A stretch of DNA of 64,000 bases. Source: Herbaspirillum rhizosphaerae. GTDB taxonomy: Bacteria > Pseudomonadota > Gammaproteobacteria > Burkholderiales > Burkholderiaceae_D. The DNA lies in contig NZ_LFLU01000004.1 of the NCBI RefSeq assembly GCF_001189965.1, forward strand, positions 186,001-250,000, given 5' to 3'. A model generated the notes under the pieces. It was not told the DNA's origin. It ran no database searches and was given only the letters and a program-made list of their open reading frames with translations. Shown here one piece after another: positions 21,767-30,334 of the stretch. Every line of letters starts with the position of its first letter. Position 1 is the stretch's first letter. Position numbers and translations under genes: made by a program.

Positions 21767-24256
21767 TCAGCGTCCATACCAGTAACGCGCATGTTCGCGC
21801 CGGTATTCCTGGACGCTGACGCCCTTGTCGAACAAGACGGTAACCGCGCCGGATTCGTCGTTGCGCATGCGGCGAATTCCCATCTGGGCATAGCGTTCGA
21901 AAACCGCCGGCTTGGGATGATTGAAGCGGTTGCGATAACCGACCTGGAACAGCGCCACCTCCGGACTGACGGCGCGCAGGAAGGCTTCCGTGGATGAGGT
22001 GCCGCTGCCGTGATGCGGCGCCAGCAGGACGGTAGCGCGTAAATTGGCGACGGCGGCGCTGTTGACGAGTTCGTCTTCCTGCGTCGCTTCGATATCTCCG
22101 GGCAACAGGATGGAATTTTTACCCAAAGTCACCTTCAGCACGCAACTGCGCGCGTTCGGCTTCCATTTGTCGCTATCGTAGATGGATTGCACCGGGTACA
22201 GCATGCTGAACTCGGCGCCGTCCCAGCGCCAGCGCTGCCCCGCCAGGCAACGCCGGTGATCGGGCGCGGCCTGCACGACAGGACTGGCCGGCGACAAGGA
22301 TGAATACACGCGGTCGACCGCGATATCCTTCAGCACCGACAAGGCGCCGCCGGCGTGGTCGCTGTCGCTATGGGAAATCACGACCACGTCCAGATGGTTG
22401 ATGCCGCGCGACTTGAGATACGGAACGATGACCCGGTTGCCGCCGTCGGACTCCGGCGAGTAAGCCGGGCCGGTGTCGTACAACAGACGGTGCTCCGCGG
22501 TTTCGACCAGCAGCGCCATGCCCTGCCCGACGTCGAAGGCGGTGACCTGCATCTTGCCTTCTTCCGGCCAGGTCGGGGTATTCAACAGCAGCGGCAGCCA
22601 GCCGAACAGACCCAGCCAGCACGCCGACCAGCCGCGCGGCGCCAGCAGCAGCATGGTTCCCGCCAGCGCCAGCAAGAACATCCACAGCGTCGGCAGCGGC
22701 GTTTGCCAGACGGCATAGGGCTGGCTGCTCAACCAGCCCAGCACGCCCACCAGCCACTCCACCATGGCGTGCGCCGACCACAATATCCAGTCCGACAAGG
22801 GCGGCGGCAAAACGCTGCCCAGCAGCGACAACGGCGCCACCACCAGCGTAATCAGCGGAATCGCCAGCGCGTTGGCCAGCGGGCTCACCAGCGAATACTG
22901 GCCGAACAGCAGCAAAGTCAGCGGCAGCAAACCCAGCGTCACCACATATTGCGTGTATGCACCTGCGCGTATCGCCCGCCACAGCAGCACCGCGCGCGAT
23001 GGTTTGCGGTGGCGCTCGACTGCTGTCATCACTACCGGTTCGGTCGCGGCATCGCTGCCGACGCGCCCCGACGAGGCAAACAGGATGATCGCCACCGCGC
23101 CGAACGACAGCCAGAAACCCGGCCACAGCAAAGCCCAGGGATCGGCCAGCAACACCACGCCGAGCGCCAGACACATGACATAGGAGATATGCGTCAGCCG
23201 CCCCGTCCAGAACGCCGCGCCGACCACCGCCAGCATGTACAGCGTGCGCTGTGCGGGAATGCCGAAGCCGGCCAGCAAGACATAAATCAGGGCGGCCGCC
23301 AGGCCGGACAGCACCGCGACCTTGGGCGCGGGCAGGATCAGCGGCAACTGCGCCCGGGTGAAGAAAGAACGACGCCACAAGAAACTGAAGAATGCTGCAA
23401 ACAGCCCCGCAATCATCGTGATGTGCAGCCCGGAAATGGCCACCAGATGACCGATGCCGGTACGATTGAAAATCTCCCAGTCGGCCCGGTCGATGGCGCG
23501 CTGATCGCCGATCACCAGCGCCACGATGACGCTGGCGTATTTCTGTTTGGGCAAAGCGGCCAGAATGCGGTCGCGCAGCCAGCCGCGGCAATACTGGACG
23601 ATATTGCCCGGCGTCTGGACAAACGGCTGCAGACGCTGGTTCTTATACGCCAGCTGGGTATCGGAACGCACGGTGCCGGTCGCGCGCAAGCCCTGCTCCA
23701 GCAGCCAGACTTCGTAATCGAATCCATTCGGATTGGCAGCGCCGTGCGGACGCTTCAGCCGGACGGTAAGTTGCCAGCGTTCGCCCGGCCGCACCTGGGG
23801 AACGGCCGTCAGCGAGATCGCGCCGGCGTCGCTGAACGGCCCGGCCGCATACCAGGACAACGACAAACGGGACGGAACCGGCGGCACCCCGTTGGCTTGC
23901 GGCGCGATGGTTTCGACCAGGAAGTTGAAGCGCACGCCACGATCGAAACGGTACGGCAGGCTATCGACCGTACCGACGATCGTGACATCCTGCCCTTCCC
24001 ACGCCGACGGCAGCTCCTGATCCAGATAATATTGGGCGTACAAGCCGCCCCAGGCGAAGCCGATGCATATCCCGGCGATGTTGAAAACGGCAATCCGCAG
24101 CACGGCGCCGAAGCCGGTCTTGCCCAGCCGCCAGCCCATCAGCAGCAACACCGCCGCCAGCACCAGCAAGCCCATGAGCCACTGGAAAACCGGCAACTCG
24201 GCCTGCATCTGCAACAACGCTATTCCTGCGGCAAAACCGAGAATCGCGCTGCGCAT
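21767..24256 (-). CDS. comEC: DNA internalisation competence protein ComEC/Rec2
   Basis: 829 residues. It forms the inner-membrane channel that takes up single-stranded DNA. Order: N-terminal TM helices and an OB-like DUF4131 region (about 1-190), the multi-TM competence domain (about 225-500, with GIGHLVAISGLHITMIAGL), and a C-terminal metallo-beta-lactamase-like nuclease domain (about 560-815) with DVGQGMALLVE, SHSDSDHAGG and APHHGSGTSS. It starts 3 bp after tatD. Full length, no frameshift seen. Other transformation genes are not in this window. Confidence 0.95.
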   Translation of the reverse strand: MRSAILGFAAGIALLQMQAELPVFQWLMGLLVLAAVLLLMGWRLGKTGFGAVLRIAVFNIAGICIGFAWGGLYAQYYLDQELPSAWEGQDVTIVGTVDSLPYRFDRGVRFNFLVETIAPQANGVPPVPSRLSLSWYAAGPFSDAGAISLTAVPQVRPGERWQLTVRLKRPHGAANPNGFDYEVWLLEQGLRATGTVRSDTQLAYKNQRLQPFVQTPGNIVQYCRGWLRDRILAALPKQKYASVIVALVIGDQRAIDRADWEIFNRTGIGHLVAISGLHITMIAGLFAAFFSFLWRRSFFTRAQLPLILPAPKVAVLSGLAAALIYVLLAGFGIPAQRTLYMLAVVGAAFWTGRLTHISYVMCLALGVVLLADPWALLWPGFWLSFGAVAIILFASSGRVGSDAATEPVVMTAVERHRKPSRAVLLWRAIRAGAYTQYVVTLGLLPLTLLLFGQYSLVSPLANALAIPLITLVVAPLSLLGSVLPPPLSDWILWSAHAMVEWLVGVLGWLSSQPYAVWQTPLPTLWMFLLALAGTMLLLAPRGWSACWLGLFGWLPLLLNTPTWPEEGKMQVTAFDVGQGMALLVETAEHRLLYDTGPAYSPESDGGNRVIVPYLKSRGINHLDVVVISHSDSDHAGGALSVLKDIAVDRVYSSLSPASPVVQAAPDHRRCLAGQRWRWDGAEFSMLYPVQSIYDSDKWKPNARSCVLKVTLGKNSILLPGDIEATQEDELVNSAAVANLRATVLLAPHHGSGTSSTEAFLRAVSPEVALFQVGYRNRFNHPKPAVFERYAQMGIRRMRNDESGAVTVLFDKGVSVQEYRREHARYWYGR

Positions 24257-24259
24257 GGC

Positions 24260-25057
24260 TTAGCAGACCGCTGCCAGACGCGGCATCGCCGCACGCGCAT
24301 TGGCAGCCGTCGCCAAGGCGATATCTTCGGTGCTCATCCCGCGCAATTCAGCCAGCACCTCGCCGATACGCGGAATCTGGTCCGGCGTATTGCGCGCCGG
24401 ATGCAGCCAGGCCGGGGAAATATCGGGCGCATCGGTTTCCAGCACGATGGACTCCAGCGGCATGTCGGCCGCCAGGCGGCGAATCTGCAGCGAGCGCGGG
24501 AAGGTCATGGCGCCGCCGAATCCGAGCTTGAAACCCAGTTCAATGAACGCCTGCGCCTGCTGATGACTGCCGTTGAAAGCATGCGCGATGCCGCCGGGCA
24601 CCGTGATGCGACGCAGGTATTTGAGGATGATGTCTTGCGAGCGCCGCACGTGCAGCAGCACCGGCAGAGCATATTCGCGCGCCAGCTTAAGCTGTTCGCT
24701 GTAGAAGTGTTCCTGCTTGTCGCGCAGGGCGCCTTCCTTCAACTCCGGGACGAAGAAATCGAGGCCGATCTCGCCGATGGCGACGAAGCGTTTGTCTTCC
24801 AGCGCTGCTTCGACCGTCTGGCGCAAGGCGTCGAGATCGCTCTGCTCCGCCTTGGGCACATACAGCGGATGAATCCCCAATGCATAGACGCAATTGCTGC
24901 GCCGGGCCGCCAGTTGCGCCACCGCCTGAAAATTGAAGGTCGCCACCGCCGGCACCACGATCATGCCGACGCCCTGCCCGGCCGCCTGGTCGGCGACGGC
25001 AAGTTCTTCGCCGGCAAATTCGCCGGCATCAAGATGGCAGTGGGTATCGATCCACAT
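24260..25057 (-). CDS. tatD: TatD-family metal-dependent deoxyribonuclease
   Basis: 265 residues. It starts MWIDTHCHLDAGEF with the metal-binding HxH. Further ligands are seen in GEIGLDFF, LLHVRRSQD, HAFNGSHQQ and LETDAPDISP. It is a 3'-5' DNase or hydrolase of the amidohydrolase fold. It is tightly linked to comEC (3-bp gap), a pairing that fits DNA processing. Confidence 0.93.
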   Translation of the reverse strand: MWIDTHCHLDAGEFAGEELAVADQAAGQGVGMIVVPAVATFNFQAVAQLAARRSNCVYALGIHPLYVPKAEQSDLDALRQTVEAALEDKRFVAIGEIGLDFFVPELKEGALRDKQEHFYSEQLKLAREYALPVLLHVRRSQDIILKYLRRITVPGGIAHAFNGSHQQAQAFIELGFKLGFGGAMTFPRSLQIRRLAADMPLESIVLETDAPDISPAWLHPARNTPDQIPRIGEVLAELRGMSTEDIALATAANARAAMPRLAAVC

Positions 25058-25171
25058 AAGCGACAGGACGGAAATAATGAAAATGACGGCCGTATTCGGG
25101 ACGCTTAACGACGACGGGCCGGAAAAACCGACCCGCCATTCTTATATCATGTTCAGGCCTGTATTCAGGCC

Positions 25172-26347
25172 TCAGGCCGCCTGCATCGAACGTCCCAGCT
25201 TGCGCAGGAACTCTTCGCAACGCTCCAGTTGGGCGATCGCAACGAACTCATTCGGCTTGTGCGCCTGGATGATGTCGCCGGGGCCGCACACGATGGTCGG
25301 GATGCCGATGCGCTGGAACAAGCCTGCTTCGGTCGCATAGGCCACCTTGCGCTTCTCGTTGTCCTGCGTCAGGGCGCGCACCAGCGCAGTGATGGCTTCC
25401 TGCTCTGCCGTTTCCAGCGCCGGGCTGCCGGCAATCACGCCGATGTCGATTCGGGCGTCCGGATATTCCGCCTGCATTTTCGGCAGCAAGTGGTCGCGCA
25501 CGTAATGCGTGATCTGTTCCTGGATCTTGTCCGGCGACATGCCTGGCAGATTACGGAATTCATAGGTGAATTCACACAGATTCGGAATCGTGTTGATCGC
25601 GATGCCGCCGCGGATCTGGTTCGTCGTCATGGTCGAAAACGGCACGTCGTACAGCGTGTCGTAAGGGCCGTTGACCTTGTAGGCATCGGCGAAATCGCGG
25701 ATGGCGCAGATCAGGCGCGCGGCGTATTCGATGGCGTTGCATCCTTGCGGCGTCAGCGACGAGTGCGCCGACTTGCCGTGCACGCTGCACGAGAAAACAT
25801 TGATGCCCTTGTGCGCCACGACGACTTGCATATTGGTCGGCTCGCCGACCACGCAGCCTTCCGGATGAATGCCGCGCTCCTGCAACTCGGCCAGCATCGA
25901 CGGCGCGCCGGCGCAGCCGATTTCCTCATCGTAGGAAAACGCCAGATGCAGCGGCTTGGTGCGCGGCATCGCGAGGAATTCCGGCACCAGCGCCAGCGAA
26001 GCGGCGATATAGCCCTTCATGTCGCAGCTGCCGCGTCCGTACAGCAGGCCGTCGCGCTCGGTCAGCTTGAACGGATCGCTGTCCCAGTTCTGGCCGTCGA
26101 CCGGCACCACGTCGGTATGTCCCGACAGCACGATGCCGCCCTGCGTGTTGCCGGCTTCCGGGCCTTGCGTGGCCGGCAGCGTGGCGAACAGATTGGCCTT
26201 GGTGCGCTCCTTGTTGTGCGCAAACCAGGGCGTGATGCCCTGCTGCTGCAGGCTGTCGCGCACGGTGGTGATCAGTTCCAGATTGGAGTTGCGGCTGGTG
26301 GTGTCAAAGGCGACCAGCTTTTCCAGCCATTGTCGGGTGTTCATCAT
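25172..26347 (-). CDS. argE: Acetylornithine deacetylase
   Basis: 391 residues, M20 family. It hydrolyses N2-acetylornithine to ornithine in arginine synthesis. Metal and catalytic motifs: LSGHTDVVPVDG, GRGSCDMKG, and the catalytic Glu pair in SYDEEIGCAG; the C-terminal His is in IVCGPGDIIQAHKPNEFV. The dimerisation domain lies at about 180-290. Two ATG codons in tandem start it. It lies 57 bp after the unknown periplasmic gene and 114 bp before tatD. Confidence 0.95.
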   Translation of the reverse strand: MMNTRQWLEKLVAFDTTSRNSNLELITTVRDSLQQQGITPWFAHNKERTKANLFATLPATQGPEAGNTQGGIVLSGHTDVVPVDGQNWDSDPFKLTERDGLLYGRGSCDMKGYIAASLALVPEFLAMPRTKPLHLAFSYDEEIGCAGAPSMLAELQERGIHPEGCVVGEPTNMQVVVAHKGINVFSCSVHGKSAHSSLTPQGCNAIEYAARLICAIRDFADAYKVNGPYDTLYDVPFSTMTTNQIRGGIAINTIPNLCEFTYEFRNLPGMSPDKIQEQITHYVRDHLLPKMQAEYPDARIDIGVIAGSPALETAEQEAITALVRALTQDNEKRKVAYATEAGLFQRIGIPTIVCGPGDIIQAHKPNEFVAIAQLERCEEFLRKLGRSMQAA

Positions 26348-26404
26348 GATGTCAAAACTCAGGTAAATGGATTGGATGGCAAAACAGGTTTGCCACGATA
26401 AAAA

Positions 26405-26974
26405 TCATGGTTCAGGCTGGTCATTGATTTGCTCCGTCAGTTGCGACAGGGCAGTTGACTGCGCCGCCGGCGCTGCGGAGGCTTCACTGTCTACCTTCGC
26501 CAGCCACGTTGCAAAGTGCTGCCCCAACGCTTCTCCGACGTCCTGCAAAATGGCGCACGTGCCGAGCACGGGTCCCAAAAGACCGCCGCGCGAGCGTTCT
26601 TTTCTCTGTGTCGACTGGACGAGGCGGCCATCCTGCATGAGATCAGCGCGCACCGTGATGCCTTTGGAGCCTGTCCATCCACCACCGCCAATGCCCTGAA
26701 CGCTGATGATGGTCAGCTTCAACACTTTTCCCGTAGCCATTTTGGCAGGATCTTGCACTTGTTGCGCGTCGGGACGCTTTTCAGCGATTTTTTGAAAAAC
26801 ATTGTCGCCGACGATAGACTCAACGGCACAGTCATTCTTGACGCGCGGCACCACGTAAGCATCTGAATCATAGGCAGCGGGAACCTGCACCTGCAAAGGC
26901 TCGTTCGCCTGCACTATCGGACTGACGAGCCATAAGCCTGCCAGAACGATTCCCCCGATATTTTTCTTGTTCAC
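26405..26974 (-). CDS. Periplasmic protein of unknown function in the lolCD operon
   Basis: 189 residues from a GTG at 26974 (AAGGGG SD 5 nt upstream), 8 bp after the lolD stop. Sec signal peptide about 1-23 (ends IVQA). The mature part has two Cys (NDCAVE, GTCAIL), a Gly-rich segment VQGIGGGGWTGSKGITVRADLMQDG and an Ala/Gln-rich tail. There is no lipobox Cys at the cleavage site, so it is probably soluble. It recalls the fold pattern of small lipoproteins such as DUF4410, but I do not recognise it. Its place suggests a link with lipoprotein export; that is inference. Confidence 0.7.
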   Translation of the reverse strand: MNKKNIGGIVLAGLWLVSPIVQANEPLQVQVPAAYDSDAYVVPRVKNDCAVESIVGDNVFQKIAEKRPDAQQVQDPAKMATGKVLKLTIISVQGIGGGGWTGSKGITVRADLMQDGRLVQSTQRKERSRGGLLGPVLGTCAILQDVGEALGQHFATWLAKVDSEASAAPAAQSTALSQLTEQINDQPEP

Positions 26975-26982
26975 TGCGCCCC

Positions 26983-27684
26983 TTATTCCCAGAGTTGCAA
27001 GCCGTTTTCAGACAAGCGCAGCACGCGGCCGCAGCGGCGCGCCAGCTCGATGTCATGGGTGACGATGACAAAAGCCGTGCCCAGGGTTTGCGACAATTCA
27101 ATCATCAGTTCGAACGTCTTGTCCGCCGTCGAGCGGTCCAGATTGCCGGTCGGCTCGTCGGCCAGCACGCAAGCCGGTTTGGTGACCAGTGCGCGCGCCA
27201 GGGCGACACGCTGGCGTTCGCCGCCGGACAGTTCGCCCGGCACGTGGCGCACGCGATTTTCCAGGCCGACGCGCGTCAGGATTTCGCGCGCCTGTTCCTG
27301 CGCCTGATCGCGCTTGACGCGGCGGATCATCAGCGGCATGGCGACGTTGTCCAGCGCGGAAAACTCCGGCAGCAAATGGTGGAACTGATAGACGAAGCCC
27401 AGCGCCGCATTGCGCAGGTCGCCGCGGGCTGTTTCTCCCAGGTTGGCGAAGTCCTTGCCTTGCAGGCTGACGGTGCCGCCGGTCGGCGTGTCGAGGCCGC
27501 CCAGCAAATGCAGCAGCGTCGATTTGCCGGAGCCGGACGCGCCGACGATGGCAACCTGCTCGCCGGACTTGACGTCGATATCCACGCCGTTGAGCACCTT
27601 GACCGAATATTTGCCTTGGGTAAACGTCTTGCCCAGTCCGCGACAAGACAGGACGATTTGATTGCTGGTGATGGGATTACTCAT
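26983..27684 (-). CDS. lolD: Lipoprotein-releasing ABC transporter ATPase LolD
   Basis: 233 residues. Walker [10 protein letters not shown] (about residues 50-58), ABC signature [15 protein letters not shown], Walker [13 protein letters not shown] and H-loop VTHD. It powers release of lipoproteins from the inner membrane to LolA. The ATG overlaps the end of lolC by 8 bp, which indicates translational coupling. Confidence 0.97.
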   Translation of the reverse strand: MSNPITSNQIVLSCRGLGKTFTQGKYSVKVLNGVDIDVKSGEQVAIVGASGSGKSTLLHLLGGLDTPTGGTVSLQGKDFANLGETARGDLRNAALGFVYQFHHLLPEFSALDNVAMPLMIRRVKRDQAQEQAREILTRVGLENRVRHVPGELSGGERQRVALARALVTKPACVLADEPTGNLDRSTADKTFELMIELSQTLGTAFVIVTHDIELARRCGRVLRLSENGLQLWE

Positions 27685-28954
27685 AACGCAGGGCCTCCGC
27701 CGGTTTGACGCGCGCTGCCGCCCAGCTTGGGTACAGCGTCGCCAGGAAGGCCAGCACTACCGCCACGCCACCTATGGTCCAGACATCCGACCAGATCAGG
27801 TCGGACGGCAATTCGGAAATCACGTAAATGCTCTTGGGCAAGAACTGCACGTGCAACAAGCGTTCGATGAACGGCACGATGACGTCGATGTTCAACGCCA
27901 CCAGCACGCCGAAGCCGACGCCGAGACCGGTGCCGATCAGCCCGACCAGTGCCCCCTGGATCACGAAGATCTTCATGATCGATCCCGGCGACGCGCCCAG
28001 CGTGCGCAGGATGGCGATGTCGGCCTGCTTGTCGGTCACGGTCATGACCAGCGTCGACACCAGATTGAACGCCGCCACCGCGATGATCAGAGTCAGGATG
28101 ATGAACATCATGCGCTTCTCGGTCTTCACCGCAGCGAACCAGTTGCTGTTTTGCTGCGACCAGTCGCGCAGGTAGAGATTGCCGTTGAGCGTCTTCGACA
28201 GCTCATACGTCACCTGCGGCGCCTGCAGCATGTCCTTGATGCGCAAGCGCACGCCGGAAGGCGCATCGAGACGGAACAGCCGCTCCGCATCTTCGATCTG
28301 AATAAAGGCCAGCGACGAGTCGAATTCGTAGTGCCCCGCTTCAAAGATGCCGACCACGGTGAACTGCTTGAGCCGCGGCAGCACGCCGGCCGGCGTCACC
28401 TGCCCCTGCGGCGCGATCAGCGTGACCTTGTCGCCCAGGCCGACGTGCAGGCTGCGGGCCAGCTCGCCGCCCAGCACGATATTGAATTCACCCGGCTTGA
28501 GATCGGAGAACTTGCCCTGCTTGACCTGGCCGGCGACATCCGACACCTTGGGCTCTTCCGACGGCAGCACGCCGCGAATCACCACGCCGCGCACATTGTC
28601 GTCGCGCGTCATCATGGCCTGCGCCGCCACATACGGCGCGGCGCCGATGACTTCCTTGTTCTGGAAGGTCTGCTTGGCCACGGCCTGCCAATCCTGCATG
28701 GCGCCGGAAGCGTCGAACACTTCGATATGCGACAGCACCGACAGCATGCGGTCGCGCACCTCTTTCTGGAAGCCGTTCATCACCGACAGCACGACGATCA
28801 GCGCGGCAACGCCGAGTGCGATGCCGGCCATGGAAATCAGGGAGATAAAGGAGATGAAACTATTGCGGCCGCTGCGCTTGCCGGCGCGCGTGTAACGAAT
28901 GCCGACCAGCCATTCGAAGGGTAAATTTTTAATCAGACTCAAACCTGGACTCAC
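27677..28954 (-). CDS. lolC: Lipoprotein-releasing ABC transporter permease LolC/LolE
   Basis: 425 residues. A GTG start at 28954 is assumed; no strong SD is visible, and a TTG at 28942 is an alternative. TM1 at about 28-50 (with the [23 protein letters not shown] motif), a large periplasmic domain about 55-275, and three TM helices about 280-410, ending [12 protein letters not shown] as in FtsX-type permeases. Only one permease gene is present beside lolD, so it may form a homodimer (LolF-like), or the partner lies elsewhere. First gene of lolC-lolD-unknown. Confidence 0.95.
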   Translation of the reverse strand: MSPGLSLIKNLPFEWLVGIRYTRAGKRSGRNSFISFISLISMAGIALGVAALIVVLSVMNGFQKEVRDRMLSVLSHIEVFDASGAMQDWQAVAKQTFQNKEVIGAAPYVAAQAMMTRDDNVRGVVIRGVLPSEEPKVSDVAGQVKQGKFSDLKPGEFNIVLGGELARSLHVGLGDKVTLIAPQGQVTPAGVLPRLKQFTVVGIFEAGHYEFDSSLAFIQIEDAERLFRLDAPSGVRLRIKDMLQAPQVTYELSKTLNGNLYLRDWSQQNSNWFAAVKTEKRMMFIILTLIIAVAAFNLVSTLVMTVTDKQADIAILRTLGASPGSIMKIFVIQGALVGLIGTGLGVGFGVLVALNIDVIVPFIERLLHVQFLPKSIYVISELPSDLIWSDVWTIGGVAVVLAFLATLYPSWAAARVKPAEALRYE

Positions 28955-29253
28955 TTTTCACGAAGGAGGATTGCCGGAACGGCTGCAACAACGATGCAAA
29001 ACGGGAAGTTCGCAAGAAAACCGGAGGAAAGACGGCAAATCCACACGGTAAAAACGATGCCGAACGACAATGCGCCAGTTTGCCACACTCTCCGGCATCT
29101 TTCACTGTTGTCGTTCAGCGCCGCCTCACGGATCGCCAGGTCAGATCGCAAAAGTGCGACTTAGTTTTGCCGCGAGCGTTTATTTACCTTTCGCTGCTGC
29201 TTCCTCATAGAGGCTTTTGGAACGAACCCAGGGTTTTCGCCTACAATCGCGGC
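28955..29253. promoter_or_regulatory. Divergent intergenic region lolC / rpfE-like
   Basis: About 300 bp between divergent genes; it must hold both promoters. I do not see a clean -35/-10 pair. A 66-codon minus-strand frame (28951-29151) ends in a TGA that overlaps the lolC GTG, but it looks non-coding. Confidence 0.4.
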
Positions 29254-30330
29254 ATGAATCATCTCGATATCCTCATCCCTTTCGGCCTGCCGCAAGCCGA
29301 GTTGGCGCGCGATCTGACGCGCCAATGCAAAGCCCCCGCACTGGCCATGTTGTTGGCGCGCAGCAAGAATACCCATCCCCTGCAGAGCCTCGATCCGTTT
29401 TCCCGCGCCTTGCCGCATGAGCACTGGATCAGCCGCCGGTTCGGCCTGACTGCGGCCGACGGCAAGGACGAGCGCAGCAACAGCCCGCCGGCTTCGGCTG
29501 CGATCCTGTGGGCGCACGGCCGCCAGGCGATGGAAGGCCACTGGTTTGTACTGCAGCCGGCGCACATCCACGTTGCCCGCGATCATCTGGTGCTGACCGA
29601 CATCGGCCAGCTGGAACTGGACGAGGCGCACTCGCGCCGCTTGTTTGAATCCGCGTTGCCGCTGTTTGAAGAAATCGGCCGCACGCTGATCTACATCGAC
29701 GCTGCTACCTGGATGATGCGCGCCGACGATTGGGCCGGCCTGCGCACCTCGTCCCCGCAAGCCGCCAGCGGCCGCAACATCGACATCTGGATGCCGGAAG
29801 GCCCGGGCGAGCTGGCCTGGCGCAAGCTGCAAAATGAAGTGCAGATGCAATGGTTCTCCGAATCCATCAACGAAGAGCGCGAAATGCGCGGCAAGAAGGC
29901 CGTCAACTCTATCTGGATCTGGGGCGGCAGCGACGCCGCGACCGCCTCATCAGTCTCCACGGCATCCGCTTATCAAGCCGCTTTCGGGCTGAACGGCTGG
30001 CCGCAGGCATTGGCGCCAGGCGCATCCCCACAAGCAGACATCACTCCCGACACCATTTTGGCCGCAGCGGGCGAACGCGGCCTGCTGATGCTGGACGACT
30101 TGCTGGAAGCAGGCCTGGCCAACGAATGGGGCGTCTGGCTGCAGCGCGTGGAAGCGCTCGACGCCGCCTGGTTCGCGCCGCTGCTGCAGGCGCTGCGGGA
30201 AAAACGCCTGGATAGCCTGTCGCTGATCCTGACCGGGCAGGACAAGCTGCTGCACCTGACTGCCACAGCCTCGTCGCTGCGCCGGTTCTGGCTCAAGCCC
30301 TCGCTGGGCAAACTCGCTGCGCAAGGTTAA
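29254..30330 (+). CDS. RpfE-like regulatory protein upstream of recJ
   Basis: 358 residues from the ATG at 29254 (MNHLDILIPFGLPQ). No signal or TM. Some Trp-rich motifs are seen (IWIWGGSDAAT, MQWFSESINEER). Proteins of this type precede recJ in many beta- and gammaproteobacteria and are called RpfE after the Xanthomonas rpf (pathogenicity-factor) cluster; some are annotated as phosphoglycerate-mutase-like. The biochemical role is not established. It is 4 bp from recJ and probably co-transcribed. Confidence 0.75.
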   Translation: MNHLDILIPFGLPQAELARDLTRQCKAPALAMLLARSKNTHPLQSLDPFSRALPHEHWISRRFGLTAADGKDERSNSPPASAAILWAHGRQAMEGHWFVLQPAHIHVARDHLVLTDIGQLELDEAHSRRLFESALPLFEEIGRTLIYIDAATWMMRADDWAGLRTSSPQAASGRNIDIWMPEGPGELAWRKLQNEVQMQWFSESINEEREMRGKKAVNSIWIWGGSDAATASSVSTASAYQAAFGLNGWPQALAPGASPQADITPDTILAAAGERGLLMLDDLLEAGLANEWGVWLQRVEALDAAWFAPLLQALREKRLDSLSLILTGQDKLLHLTATASSLRRFWLKPSLGKLAAQG

Positions 30331-30334
30331 ACAG

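Noticed and set aside
22355-25108. A 917-codon plus-strand frame opposite comEC/tatD
   Set aside because: Arg/Gln/His-rich shadow; comEC and tatD motifs are on the minus strand.
28951-29151. 66-codon minus frame whose TGA overlaps the lolC GTG
   Set aside because: The overlap looks like translational coupling, but there is no SD, the composition is odd and no homologue comes to mind.
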